Positions 1 to 8,840 are shown, counted from the stretch's first letter. The stretch is DNA of 10,754 bases from Phlegmacium glaucopus (GCA_015039465.1 MU130565.1:1-10754); one strand, 5' to 3'. Program-made: numbers and translations. Notes: generated by a model not told the origin, from the letters alone.

Positions 1-640
1 GAACCCTCAATACTATGATGAGCACATGGCCCTGGTAGGCATGGCTCTACCCTTCCCCGTTTTTATTCTTCCTCCTCATCTTCCGTTCTTCACTTTATCT
101 CTCTTCCTCTCCTCCCATCATTTCACTCATCTTTGTTTGCATTGCGTTTGCGTTGCATTTGACACATCTTGTATTTGTTGTAGTCAATTATACAATTATG
201 CATTTATGCTTCACGTTTTAGCCTTAAGGTCGTAACTCTCAATTGATTCAGATGCAATTATTTCATACTGGATGAAATCATTAATTATTGAATATATCAA
301 TGGTGCCCAACTTCACAGCTCATGTTCCTCATTAAGTTCATCTCTCTCAAGTTCATCTCTGCCATCACCTCAAGACTCAGTTACAAGGCGGGCATTGATT
401 ATCTCGGCGGCTTTCTTTGCACGGGCTATTAACACTTGGCGGTAAAGGTTTGGCTTTGGCCTCGAACACTGGGATACATGACAGTAGGGTTTGCGTGGGT
501 TCGGACCCAACAGAGATGGTTGGTGAGTGGTTCCATAGAGCAATTTCGGGAGTACACACATGGCAGGTGGTGGTAGGGATATCCATTGAGAAGCTGAATT
601 ATGAGTAGAAGCTGGCAATGGGTTCGATAGGTATAGGATC

Positions 641-694
641 GATGATGAAGTTTGTATAGATGACGAAGTTTGTATAGATGACGAAGTTTGTATA
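641..694. repeat. 18-bp tandem repeat, three copies
   Basis: The unit GATGAYGAAGTTTGTATA occurs three times head to tail (641-658, 659-676, 677-694), with a single T/C difference in the first copy. As 18 is a multiple of three, the array is in phase within the weak - strand open frame at 370-774, where it reads as repeated IQTSSS. This is a minisatellite-like array with no known function. Confidence 0.9.
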
Positions 695-969
695 TCGGTG
701 GGGGGGGCAGACCCAGATTGTTCATCAGCAAAACTGAGCTCGAAGATGAGGGACTCTGTTCTCTTAAGTGGCATAGAAAGAATTCCTATTCCATATGTTG
801 AAGCCTTACAACGTGAGAGCAAGGCAAACCACACTTACAAAGCTTGCGCGTATAACTTTCAGATTGAAATTGAGAGGATGATCGTGTCAGATATTCAAAC
901 TTGGGGGCTGGGAAGCATGGGAATCCAGATCGGCTAGCAAGCATTGAATGGACATTTGGAACTGAGTGG

Positions 970-1033
970 ATTGGGGTCAAGGAGTAGTCAAAAAATGTGT
1001 AATTGGGGTCAAGGAGTAGTCGAGAAATGTGTA
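970..1033. repeat. 32-bp tandem duplication
   Basis: A 32-bp unit starting ATTGGGGTCAAGGAGTAGTC is present twice in direct succession (970-1001 and 1002-1033). The copies differ at about two positions near the middle (AAAAAA versus GAGAAA). It lies about 70 bp before the left F-box-pseudogene repeat. It looks like a simple local duplication. Confidence 0.9.
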
Positions 1034-1102
1034 ATACCATGACAAAGCTATGACTAGGTGTGACTATCATGTTACTTCACCTGACGAAACGTTTTTACTG
1101 AG

Positions 1103-1618
1103 CGTCACCCATGCGTCACTCATCTCGCCACGTTGGAAAATATTTGCTGGAAATTCATTGCTTTGCTGTGTTCTCGAGGTACAATCCGCCAAGGTTCACG
1201 GATACCATAAAAGGATGCTAAAAGTCGATGGCCAAGTTATTTCTGCTGGAGATACCATCACCATCACTACTGGTCCACCAGTTCCTGAACTGTGACGAGG
1301 ACGAAGTTGGAGCTCTCAAAAACTTACTACGCAGTGAAAAATGCCATGGATCTTAATGTAGAACGTATCCTAGTCTCTACGTTGGAGGGAATTCTGTCCG
1401 AGTCTTGTTTCACTCCAATGGATGTGCGCCGAACCGTCGTTCCTTTGATCTTGTCTACCTTTGACCTCTCTCCGCGAGCCCATCCTATTTGACTTCCACT
1501 TCATTTCTTCCGAACTCATCTTGGATGGTGTGCAACCCGAAAAAATATATACTGAGCCCACAGCTGTATTTCTCTGGCAAGGTTGTGGAGACCTCCGCTC
1601 CATCATTCCTCTCCTAGG
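1103..1618 (+). pseudogene. Truncated F-box/LRR-type pseudogene, copy 1
   Basis: Three reading-frame blocks match the intact F-box gene at 2515-4281. The first (about 1109-1275) carries a WK-F-(A)-(N)-LL and LEVQSA-HG pattern, matching residues ~45-107. The second (about 1310-1400) carries YY-(A/T)-KNAMDL-(N/D)-ERILVS, matching ~122-140. The third (about 1460-1530) carries SLRE-F-F-(I/V)-S-(S/T)-EL, matching exon 3 around residues 283-298. The first 45 or so residues (the F-box itself) and a middle part of roughly 125 residues, including the sites of introns 1 and 2, are missing. A TGA at 1292-1294 and frame changes between blocks break it. It is a decayed relative, not an exact copy of its neighbour. 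Confidence 0.8.
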
Positions 1619-1861
1619 GTAAGGAAATAAAAATCAGCCAAACTGAGCCTTGACCTATTCACCACTGAAAGACTGAATGCTATTCGATTTCCCTGCCTCA
1701 AAAAAAGTGCCTCTTTATAACCAAGAAATCTACAGCGAGTAACAGACCACTCCAGTACATGAAATTGTTGCGTATTACCTGGGAAACTCCCAAAGTAATC
1801 GTCCCCCCCAACCCCGCTCTCAACCTAGCCTTGACCTCAACTTTTCCCTTTCCAAAACTAT
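1103..1861 (+). repeat. Direct repeat copy 1 (~760 bp), carrying an F-box pseudogene
   Basis: This stretch is repeated in the same orientation at 4404-5180 with high identity over its whole length, judged by eye. The copies differ by scattered substitutions and a few small indels (copy 2 is about 18 bp longer). Homology starts near CGTCAC(C/T)CATGCG and ends after the pyrimidine-rich CTTTTCCCTTTC segment. The first two thirds are F-box-gene-derived; the last ~240 bp resemble no gene. No terminal inverted repeats were seen, so this looks like a segmental duplication rather than a transposon. Confidence 0.85.
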
Positions 1862-2514
1862 CATCCTGCATCACCTTTCCGAGTGACAGAACGGCCTGGA
1901 ATCAATGGAGTCCGGACCTCAAAGCCCTTCTAGCTGGTGTCTGGCATGGACACATAGCAACCGTGATCCAGGTTCGGGCGAGAGTAGACTCACGCTTCTC
2001 GGCGATGCACAGCTGATTCTGCTCAGAAGATGGATGGAAAGATGGCATAGTCTGACTAAGTAGCTCGTGACTGAGATAGCTATGCGGTTCTCGGTCTTGG
2101 TGGCGTGAACACCTCAAACAAGTTTGCGCGAGTTCTTCCAATATTTTTTTAGCAAGGATTGTTTGGAAAAAGGCTGGCCCTAGATAGATATCTTTTATGT
2201 GGGGTTCAGAGGAGGGTGGTATAAAATGATGGACAGAACTTTATGGCTTTTAGTCACAAGTTTTCCGTGAGCTTCCTGAGCGCAAATGTCAAAACGCTAG
2301 CGGTAACGGATATCGCATTTGGTTGGTGTGGAAAGGTTGTTATCAGCGTAACGAAGAAACTCACACAGAGCGTTAACGAAGCCTCTGTCCGGACGAAAAG
2401 AGGATCAGGCCCCACCTACCATTCCCCGGGATCCTGTCTGTGGGTGTCGATTATGGCTCGTCCCGCTTAATATTGCTGGCTAACTGGTCATCCCCTTTGA
2501 ATTTGAGACCTACA
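1862..2514. other. Intergenic stretch with no recognisable gene
   Basis: This lies between the left repeat and the 3' end of the F-box gene. Open frames in it (for example a 75-codon + strand frame at 2243-2470 and a - strand frame at 1902-2141) match no family I know and have no clear intron or codon pattern. A TATAAAA-like run occurs at about 2220-2226 on the + strand, with no convincing gene downstream. The right part presumably includes the 3' untranslated region of the F-box gene. Confidence 0.5.
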
Positions 2515-4281
2515 TCACAATTCAAAGCTACCATGACCCTTTTCACCCCAATGCGTATAAACACTACCCTCGATTCCTCTCACCATTGTGCGGAGCGACC
2601 AGGTTCCATGAGATCCATTTCGCTCAATGATAACAGCTAAGCGCCCATCCAATAGAGTACCCATATACCAATCTATTCTCCGTAAATTAGGACATACTGT
2701 GGCGAGAGCTCGAATAACTTCTGTATTTTTCGAAGCTGGTTCGCAAGTTGAACTGATGAATTCGACTCCTTGTATCGTTCGTAGGTGTGGTAATCGGCCA
2801 AATACGGGGTATAAAGTATGGTCCTGAGAGTGTGAGACAAAGAATAATGGTTAGTGAATGATTCTGATCTTGTAAATGGAATCGAATTGAACACTGACAA
2901 TTTGACCTGATACTTGGACATCCAACCACTCCAGGTTCGGTGCAATGACGGAAAGCCTTGTAATTAAGTGGCTGAAGTAGTCGCCGGGGTTGCACATGCA
3001 CGACGTAACTAACTTCTTCAAATTATGGCCACTACCGCACTGCTCAAGGCTGTCCAGAAACACATCATTGAGCAATGGACCCATAACACATTCCAAGGGG
3101 CGGGGTGTAGCGATAGTAGAATCCAGAATAGATTTGGTTACCGTCGATCTTAGATCTGTATACAATTGTTTCAGACGTGGAAGAGCGTCCGGAGGCAGTA
3201 CTAAGGATTGGTCAATTTGCATAACCCTCAGCGAGAGGACTTCGATAGTTGGATGTGAAGCGAGATGAGAGCTGAGTTCAGTAGAAACGAAATTGAACCC
3301 TAATAGGGTGAGCTCGCGGAGAGAGTTCCAGGGTGGACCAGATAAAAGAGGCGACGCGAGAACAGTTTTTGTGTTAGGGTTCGCATAGAGAAGATACTGG
3401 AGTTTCAGGGCCTAAGATATAATTTGAGCGTTGAGCATGCAATATAGGCTTCAAAGTCATATACCTCCAGATTCGGACACCTTTCGACGAGCATTTTTCC
3501 GCATTGTTCAACGTCCGGCAAGGGGAAATTACCAACGTTGAACGCCTCTGTCCTGAACGAAAATGATTTCAAATTGTTGAATAAATAAAACTGACAGGGC
3601 GTTACTAAGAGTAACAGAAGACTGGTATATTGAATTAATGCGACGTACATTTGGATTGTGGCTGGGTCTCTGATAGGCGGGATCATCTGTATCGTCCAGC
3701 ATAGGCTCGAAAGGTCTTTCGCGATCGATGACATCGATGACATTCAAGGAAGGACAGTATTTAGCAAACGTGATCCATATATCATCTTCTTGATTACGAT
3801 TGATAAGAGGAGGGGTACGTGTCCATCGGAACGAAGTGAGATTGGACATTCCCTTTAATGCAGAGACCAGTATACGTTCCGCATCGAGGTCCATGGCATT
3901 TTTCGCTGTGTAGTAAGCTCTGAGAACCTCAATATCGTCATCGTCATCGTCGTCCCGTTCAGGAACCGATGGTACCTCTAGGTCACCGAAAATAGCAGGA
4001 ATAACCTGGTCGTCGACCTTAGCACCCTCGTGGTGTCCATGGGCCTCGGCGGATTGTACCTCGAGAATGCGAACATTTTGTGCAAGCAATTGATTTTCAG
4101 CAAATTTTTTCCAAAGAGATGAGATGATCGGTGCACGGATCACGCGAAACTGGGTGTGATATGGTTCAACAATTGAACGCAACTGAGTGCAGACGGCGGC
4201 GAGGTTTCGTAGATCAGCAGGTAAATCAAGGGCTGCCACGATGTGTTCAAGTGTTTCTACAGGTAAGTCGGTAATGACCAT
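2515..4281 (-). CDS. F-box protein with leucine-rich-type C-terminal region (4 exons)
   Basis: Probable substrate-recognition subunit of an SCF ubiquitin ligase. Proposed exons are 4281-3649, 3590-3465, 3411-2914 and 2823-2515, giving 521 codons plus a TGA stop at 2515-2517. The introns (58, 53 and 90 nt) have GTACGT...CAG, GTATAT...TAG and GTATCA...CAG ends. The last has a CACTAAC branch-like site, and all splice in phase 0. The F-box lies at residues ~2-45 (ITDLP-ET-L-I-L). An acidic run of seven Asp is at 110-116. Repeated CP-L motifs (YCPSL ~165, RCPNLE ending exon 2, APNLE ending exon 3, VCPNLR in exon 4) suggest leucine-rich repeats. The start is the first ATG in frame; an upstream open stretch to 4368 has no ATG. 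Only 122 bp separate the ATG from a truncated relative on the opposite strand. The target is unknown. Agaricomycetes carry many such genes, and this looks intact. Confidence 0.85.
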
Positions 4282-4403
4282 GACTGTTTGTGATGAAGAA
4301 TTAGGTAAGCGCACAGTGGTCAGCAGAAACGATCTAAGAAACCTCGCCAATGTCGCCACAGCCCACACCGTTGCATTTACTTGTCACTGGCAAACTAGTT
4401 TCC

Positions 4404-4938
4404 CGTCACTCATGCGTCACTCATATCGCCACTTTGGAAAATATTTGCTGGAAATTCATTGCTTTGCTGTGTTCTCGAGGTACAATCCGCCAAAGTTCAC
4501 GGATACCATAAAAGGATGCTCAAAGTCGATGGCCAAGTTATTTCTGCTGGAGGTACCATCACCATCACTGCTGGTCCATCAGTTCCTGAACTGGGACGAT
4601 GACGAAGTTGGAGCTCTCAAAAACTTACTACGCAGTGAAAAATACCATGGATCTTAATGCAGAATGTATCCTAGTCTCTACGAAGCTGGAGGGAATTCTG
4701 TCCGAGTCATGTTTCACTCCAATGGATGTGCGCCGACCCGTCGTTCCCTTGATCTTGTCTACCTTTGACCTCTCTCTGAGTCTGCGAGCCCATCCTATTT
4801 GACTTTGACTTCATTTCTTCCGAACTTAGCTTGTGTCTATGGATGGTGTGCAACCCGAAAAATATATACTGAGCCCACAGTTGTATTTCTCGGGCAAGGT
4901 TGTGGAAAACTTCCGCTCCATCATTCCTCTCGTTGGGT
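4404..4938 (+). pseudogene. Truncated F-box/LRR-type pseudogene, copy 2
   Basis: It has the same structure as the pseudogene at 1103-1618. Homology to the intact gene begins just after the F-box and keeps the WK-F, LEVQSA and KN-MDLNAE-ILVS blocks. It then jumps to the exon-3-like block with F-FISSEL. Extra small insertions add stops (for example TGA within the CTCTCTCTGAGTCTGCG segment near 4780). Both copies lack the same N-terminal part and the same middle part. The truncations therefore predate the duplication of the segment. Head-to-head arrangement with the intact gene places it within that gene's likely promoter neighbourhood. Confidence 0.8.
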
Positions 4939-5180
4939 AAGGAAATAAAAATCAGTCAAACTGAGTCTTGACCTATTCACCACGGAAAGACTGAATGCTA
5001 TTCGACTTCCCTGCCTCAAAACAAGTGCCTCTTTATAACCAAAAGATGTACAGCGAGTAACAGACAACTCCAGTACATGAAATTGTTGCGTATTACCTGG
5101 GAAACTCCCAAGGTAATTGACCCCCCCGACCCCCGCTCTCAACCTAGCCTTGACCTTTACTTTTCCCTTTCTGAAACTAT
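4404..5180 (+). repeat. Direct repeat copy 2 (~777 bp), carrying an F-box pseudogene
   Basis: This is the partner of the repeat at 1103-1861, in the same orientation. Small insertions relative to copy 1 include about 3 bp near 4682, about 6 bp near 4774 and about 8 bp near 4832. Copy 1 ends where an unrelated sequence starts at 1862. Copy 2 ends at about 5180, where the 3' flank of the YR retrotransposon begins. The two copies bracket the intact F-box gene. Confidence 0.85.
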
Positions 5181-5298
5181 TAAGATGAGCTGTGGTTCCC
5201 ATACATAAGGAGCCCAGTGCCATGCCAAGCGAGGTCTTACTAGACACCCCAACCTTAGGAAATGGGCAGAAAAATGTACTCACTGAATGCAAATTTTA
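5181..5298. other. Short spacer, probable 3' flank of the YR retrotransposon
   Basis: This lies between the end of the direct repeat and the MITE. It probably includes the 3' non-coding end of the retrotransposon, because the recombinase stop codon falls at the MITE target site. I could not identify split direct repeats or inverted repeats typical of YR element ends, so the exact 3' boundary is undetermined. Confidence 0.4.
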
Positions 5299-5546
5299 CA
5301 GCCGTTTTCATAACGATAGGCCCTGACATTTCCTGCTTGTTTAGACTGTGTTTGGCTGTATTGGAAGATCTGGTCCAAAAGATGTACGAGCCGACGGTCT
5401 GCCATCTGGAATCAGATTCTTCCAAATGTTCGCCCATCGACAGCAGACCGTTGGCTCGTACTTCCTTTGGACCAGATCTTCTGATACAGCCAAACACGGT
5501 CTAAACAAGCAGGAAACATCAGGGCCTATCATTATGAAAACGGCTG
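5299..5546. mobile_element. 248-bp MITE with 104-bp terminal inverted repeats, TA target site
   Basis: The arms 5299-5402 and 5443-5546 are inverted copies of each other, with about nine mismatches in 104 positions by eye, separated by 40 bp. The ends read CAGCCGTTTTCAT and are flanked by TA on both sides (5297-5298 and 5547-5548). A TA target duplication and CAG- start fit a Tc1/mariner-superfamily non-autonomous element. It has no coding capacity. On the - strand the insertion falls inside the TAA stop codon of the recombinase: removing it with one TA gives CGT TAA. Transcribed, the whole element would fold as one long hairpin. Confidence 0.9.
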
Positions 5547-6228
5547 TAACGAGGAGGAGGCATTGTGTAATGGGTGAATGGATCCATGACTGGTGTGCCT
5601 TGGATATAAGGGGCTAGGATCACCACATGTTGGTGTAGGTAAATGAGGAAGGCCTCACTTAACCATCTGCCAATGGATTTAATGATATTGAAGGGAACAC
5701 CATGTAGTAAATACTCTAGCATAGCGCCTATGTGGATTCCATGACCTTTTAAGGACCTGATTCCTAGTTCAGCTGCTACCGTGTTGATATGCTTGAGAAA
5801 CTTGACTCAGGTGAGAGGACAAGGACCTTGAGGGTGGTTCCAAGTAAAAGGGCCTTGTCGAGTGAGGGGTCGTTAACAATGAGATGGTTTGCGAGTGCTG
5901 CCTGAGGATCATAGGGGCCATCTTGAGCAGACCAGTAGACATCTTCCCCATTAGGAGAAGACTTGGTGTGGGGCAATGTGAGAACTGTGATGATCTTGGT
6001 TGTATCTGATGTCAGAGTGTTTGACATGTAGGGTAGGGCTGAAGGCTTTCAGTGAGGTGACTGTGAACTCTCCCTAAAAGGTTGTGGTTAGGCAAGCAAA
6101 GACTGCTGCATCTAGTGGGTCAGCCATTACGAGCCTACCAGCAATTAGGGTGGCAGTGGTGAGGGACAAAGGTGCCCGTTTTGGCTTCTTTGATGAAGGA
6201 GGAGTGAGCAAGGAAGTGCTGTCAAGGG

Positions 6229-6763
6229 TAGTCTCTCATAGACAGCTTCGATATATGTGATGTGACATGAGTTATAGATCACGATATATGAAGTCTGTTG
6301 TTTACCGCACCCCCAAACCCATGCTAGAAAATGTTTATGTAATCTTCGGACTTCGAAATCATCTTCATCTCCTCTGAGCGCAATAATTGAAGTGTCTTTT
6401 CACCTGTTTTTAGAGAGAAAGTATTTCTATTGGATCCTTAAATGTATTATATATATAATTTAGGAGTATCTGAGGCGATGTGGATGCTTTCGCGAAAATT
6501 AGGTGCATGTCAAGTTGAGCTCCAAATCACGTGCACCACTTTTGGCTTGATTTCCTACTGACGAGGAAGTCACATAAACACCCATCCTCCCAGCCCCAAA
6601 TTTTAATTTATATGGTGCCTAAGCTAAATATAACAACTTTCACACTAAAAAGTAGCAAAAGGCCTCTGTCGTCGCGTGAGCTTGATGCGACGATAATTCA
6701 AAGTCCGAAGATTACATAACAATTTTCTAGCATGGGTTTGGGGGCATGGTAAAAACAGGACTA
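6229..6763. mobile_element. ~535-bp non-autonomous element with long inverted repeats, 8-9 bp target duplication
   Basis: Inverted repeats of about 70 bp lie at 6301-~6372 and ~6683-6753 (ends TTTACC, core CCCCCAAACCCATGCTAG). The flanking duplication TGTCAAGG occurs at 6220-6227 and 6764-6771, with a ninth base differing. Between the duplications the extreme ends read TAGTC/GACTA. The left inverted repeat starts 72 bp inside its end and the right only about 10 bp, so a ~60-bp stretch (about 6235-6296, with CGATATATG twice) seems added on the left. Removing the element and one duplication rejoins the recombinase frame (VVLD to STSLLTPP). No ORF. The target length suits a hAT- or Mutator-like origin; superfamily unassigned. 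Confidence 0.8.
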
Positions 6764-7200
6764 TGTCAAGGACCACTTTCATCTCAGTGAGGTTCATGCT
6801 CCATGGGGCACCATGCAGGACGTGCCAAGCTCTAATAGCATAGAAGTAATTAGCAAGAGTTTTTCCAGACTCCAGAGTACAAACCTGCGCAGCTTGCAAC
6901 AAAGGTCAGCATGAGGAGTGCATCAGCAAACTTGGGGATTTCCCATAGTGTGTCATAGTCATGTCACACTAAATTGTAGTATCCTATAGTCATGTCACTG
7001 TAACTATAGTGAATTATAGTTTCATAGCATCCATGTGACACACACCAGCGCTGTCTAGCATAGTCTAGCCTCATCACTATGTCACATTAGAATACATTGT
7101 TTTTCATGAAGTTAAATAAACCAACCCTAAACCAAGTGTCTGTGCGCAAAAACTAAAACTACTAAATATGTAAGTTCAACATTTGTTCCCATCATTCCAT

Positions 7201-7233
7201 ACCACCACCACCACCACCACCACCACCACCACC
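7201..7233. repeat. (ACC)11 microsatellite
   Basis: Eleven perfect ACC units lie inside the 1.55-kb transposon. There is no coding context. Confidence 0.95.
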
Positions 7234-7370
7234 TGACAACTACAATACTTACAACAACACCAATGGTTTTTTCTTACTTTCTATTATCAATCTATTATAC
7301 TATATTAATTTATTTCACCCCAGAAACAATGGTTGGGGCTTGTTTGGCCCCACCTCACCATTTTTTGCAT

Positions 7371-7690
7371 CAATAACAACATACAACAATGATACATGAA
7401 TGACACATGACAATGATGCACAAAGGACACATGATGACAGTGCACAAACAATGCACAATGACGATGCACAAATATCAATGATAACAAATGAGTCGGAATG
7501 ATGACAATGACAGGTGATGACAACAACAACACGCAACAACATGCAAGCGACAACAATGGCCTGCGACAACAACAACCTGCAATGATGACCTGCAACGACA
7601 ACGACCTGCAACAAGTGATGACAATGACCTGCAATGAGTGTTGACAATGACCTGCAATGAGTGATGATGATGTGTGATGATGATGACGAC
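7371..7690. repeat. Low-complexity ACA/TGA-rich tract with a 23-bp tandem unit
   Basis: Degenerate repeats of ACAATGA, CGACAAC and ACCTGCAATGA dominate this tract inside the 1.55-kb element. The clearest tandem is a 23-bp unit starting TGACAATGACCTGCAATGAG at 7619-7641 and 7642-7664. The composition keeps all three - strand frames open for long stretches (His/Cys/Ser/Val-rich translations), but these are composition artefacts. Confidence 0.8.
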
Positions 7691-7887
7691 GTGATGCAAT
7701 GACAAGTAGTATATATAAGTAGTGTATATTACAATGTTTAGACTACTAGTACTTGGTTGAATATAATTTTTTTAACAATTTCCTCCAGTTGTAATGCTAT
7801 TAGAATATTATGAGTATAGATAATAGGCCTCTCTAACTAATTATGGATAGTATTAATGTAGCCCTATATAGCACCTTATAACACTCT

Positions 7888-7949
7888 ATAGTGCTGTCTA
7901 GTGTCAGGCTATTTCTGGATAGCATTACTGTGACACTGGACAGCACTAT
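7888..7949. repeat. Inverted repeat in the right subterminal part of the 1.55-kb element
   Basis: The 19-bp arms ATAGTGCTGTCTAGTGTCA (7888-7906) and its inverse (7931-7949) have one mismatch. A smaller inner pair, GCTAT/ATAGC, lies at 7908-7912 and 7919-7923. GCTGTCTAG-type motifs recur at the left side (about 7050) and GTGCTGTCTGGTGCTGTCTGG follows near 7980. They are possible transposase-binding repeats. Confidence 0.7.
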
Positions 7950-8840
7950 GAACAAAAGAACCTTTTCTATGGTTCTATGGTGCTGTCTGGTGCTGTCTGG
8001 TGCTGGTAAGCCGGCTGTTACAGCGACTATAAGCTTGCACTCGCATTTGGTGCTGGGCCAATAGACCAAGTAACTAGGGACTTATATACAACTGCAGTTG
8101 TTATCACAAGGGAGACTAAGACATCCAAGAGGTTCTGAGCAAGCTAGTAGATTAAGACCGTAGGGAATACAGAAGGTCTAAACTAAGGATTGTAGCTATG
8201 GGTATGGCTCTTATATACTAGGGGTTCGAGTCAGGGATAGGGGCGATGTCCATGGTCCATGCTAGGTATGAGTTGGTATAAGTCAGAGATAAGGAGAGTG
8301 GGAACAGTAGCTATATATAGTACAAGAGAAGGTTCAGGGTCAAGGGTAGATTGGGGAATGATGGTGTAAGGGGTTGATAAAGGAAAAGGGAAAGTATAGT
8401 ACAAAGGGAGAAAAAGAATAAGGGGCTGTGAGCATACCAGACATTCATAACACCGGCCCTGAGTTTGCTGATGTGGGCTGGCAGGGCAGTGTTGAGGCTC
8501 AGGAATGTCCCATTGGTCACAAAACACATGAAAGAGGAGAAGCCTGGCTCCATAGGCATCTCTGGTACTAGGCTGCCAAGATGTGTTGATGACAGTGATT
8601 ACTTGGTCTAAATCAGCCTCTGTTATGTCAATAGAGTTACCATCTTTGTCTGAATGGATGCAAGAAAAGGCTGGCCACCAGAGATGAGGGCAATCGTGAG
8701 CTGGACAGTGAGGACAAAAGTTAGATGTCAAGGGAGTGAGATCAGGGTGATATGCATGGGGCCTTGCAGGCAGAGGAGATGACAGGACGCTGATAGGGGC
8801 TGAGAAACGTGAGTTGGAACTAATGGCGGGGTTCATGATG

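Larger units (their letters stand above)
1..1102. other. Stretch with no recognisable gene
   Basis: No recognisable protein or RNA gene was seen. Positions about 45-135 are strongly pyrimidine-rich on the + strand, which in fungi can mark a promoter, but nothing downstream fits. A 15-bp unit beginning AAGTTCATCTCT is repeated imperfectly at 334-363. The - strand has an open frame from an ATG at 774 down to 370 (134 codons, rich in Ser, Pro and Thr) that matches no family I know. It contains the 18-bp tandem repeat described separately, so it may be chance. A second - strand frame (about 1070-786) has a Cys-rich tail (KLCKCGLPCSH) but no recognisable domain. Confidence 0.5.
6921..8473. mobile_element. 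~1.55-kb non-coding transposon with 12-bp terminal inverted repeats
   Basis: The ends are CATCAGCAAACT (6921-6932) and AGTTTGCTGATG (8462-8473), and the match weakly extends inward through GGG. Flanking bases give a 2-bp target duplication, either TG outside the 12-bp repeats or AT if the repeats are counted as 9 bp. Either choice restores the recombinase frame between CPASP and LLMLTFVASCAG. The element has no protein-coding gene. It holds ATGTCAC motifs at the left (6961, 6991 and 7079), an inverted-repeat cluster at the right (7888-7949), a trinucleotide array and a low-complexity tract. Subterminal repeats plus short terminal repeats are typical of transposase-bound DNA transposons, so it is probably non-autonomous. 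Superfamily not recognised. Confidence 0.75.
5547..8836 (-). pseudogene. YR retrotransposon tyrosine recombinase, broken by insertions
   Basis: The recombinase would integrate the element's circular DNA by site-specific recombination. The ORF starts with ATG at 8834-8836, 4 nt after the RNase H stop. The N-terminal part runs to about 8474 (DAYGARLLLFHVFCD motif). It resumes at 6920 (LTFVASCAGLYSG, then KTLANYFYAIRAWH after a 7-bp tandem duplication at 6864-6877 that shifts the frame). After a second insertion it continues at 6219 (TPPSSKKPKRAP; DAAVFACLTT). The C-terminal part covers TLPHTKSSPNGEDVYWSAQ and then GHGIHIG, LEYLLHGVPF, IGRW and IYL, ending MPPPR. Damage: TAG at 6074-6076, with about five codons apparently missing where the box A Arg should be; a frameshift near 6015; TGA at 5807-5809; and the catalytic HxxR changed to HGIH at 5732-5734. 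Certainly non-functional. Confidence 0.85.

Noticed and set aside
3405..3743. Separate 112-codon - strand gene
   Set aside because: It is exon 2 of the F-box gene read through both neighbouring introns; consensus splice sites explain it.
4187..4657. 156-codon + strand open frame
   Set aside because: It overlaps the start of the F-box gene antisense and is out of frame with the F-box pseudogene homology; no family resemblance.
4921..5292. 123-codon - strand open frame
   Set aside because: It crosses the boundary between the direct repeat and the retrotransposon flank, so it joins unrelated sequences; no recognisable domain.
7371..7690. Possible CRISPR-like array
   Set aside because: The units vary in length and sequence, there are no uniform spacers, and the context is eukaryotic transposon DNA.
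7305..7705. Three long overlapping - strand frames rich in His, Cys, Val and Ser
   Set aside because: They lie in a degenerate ACA/TGA repeat tract where all frames stay open; the translations are low-complexity artefacts.
8400..8460. GTATGC donor-like site on the - strand suggesting an intron rather than an insertion in the recombinase
   Set aside because: The 12-bp inverted ends, 2-bp duplication and restored frame at 6921/8473 explain the interruption better. An intron of ~1.5 kb would be unusual beside 53-90 nt introns.
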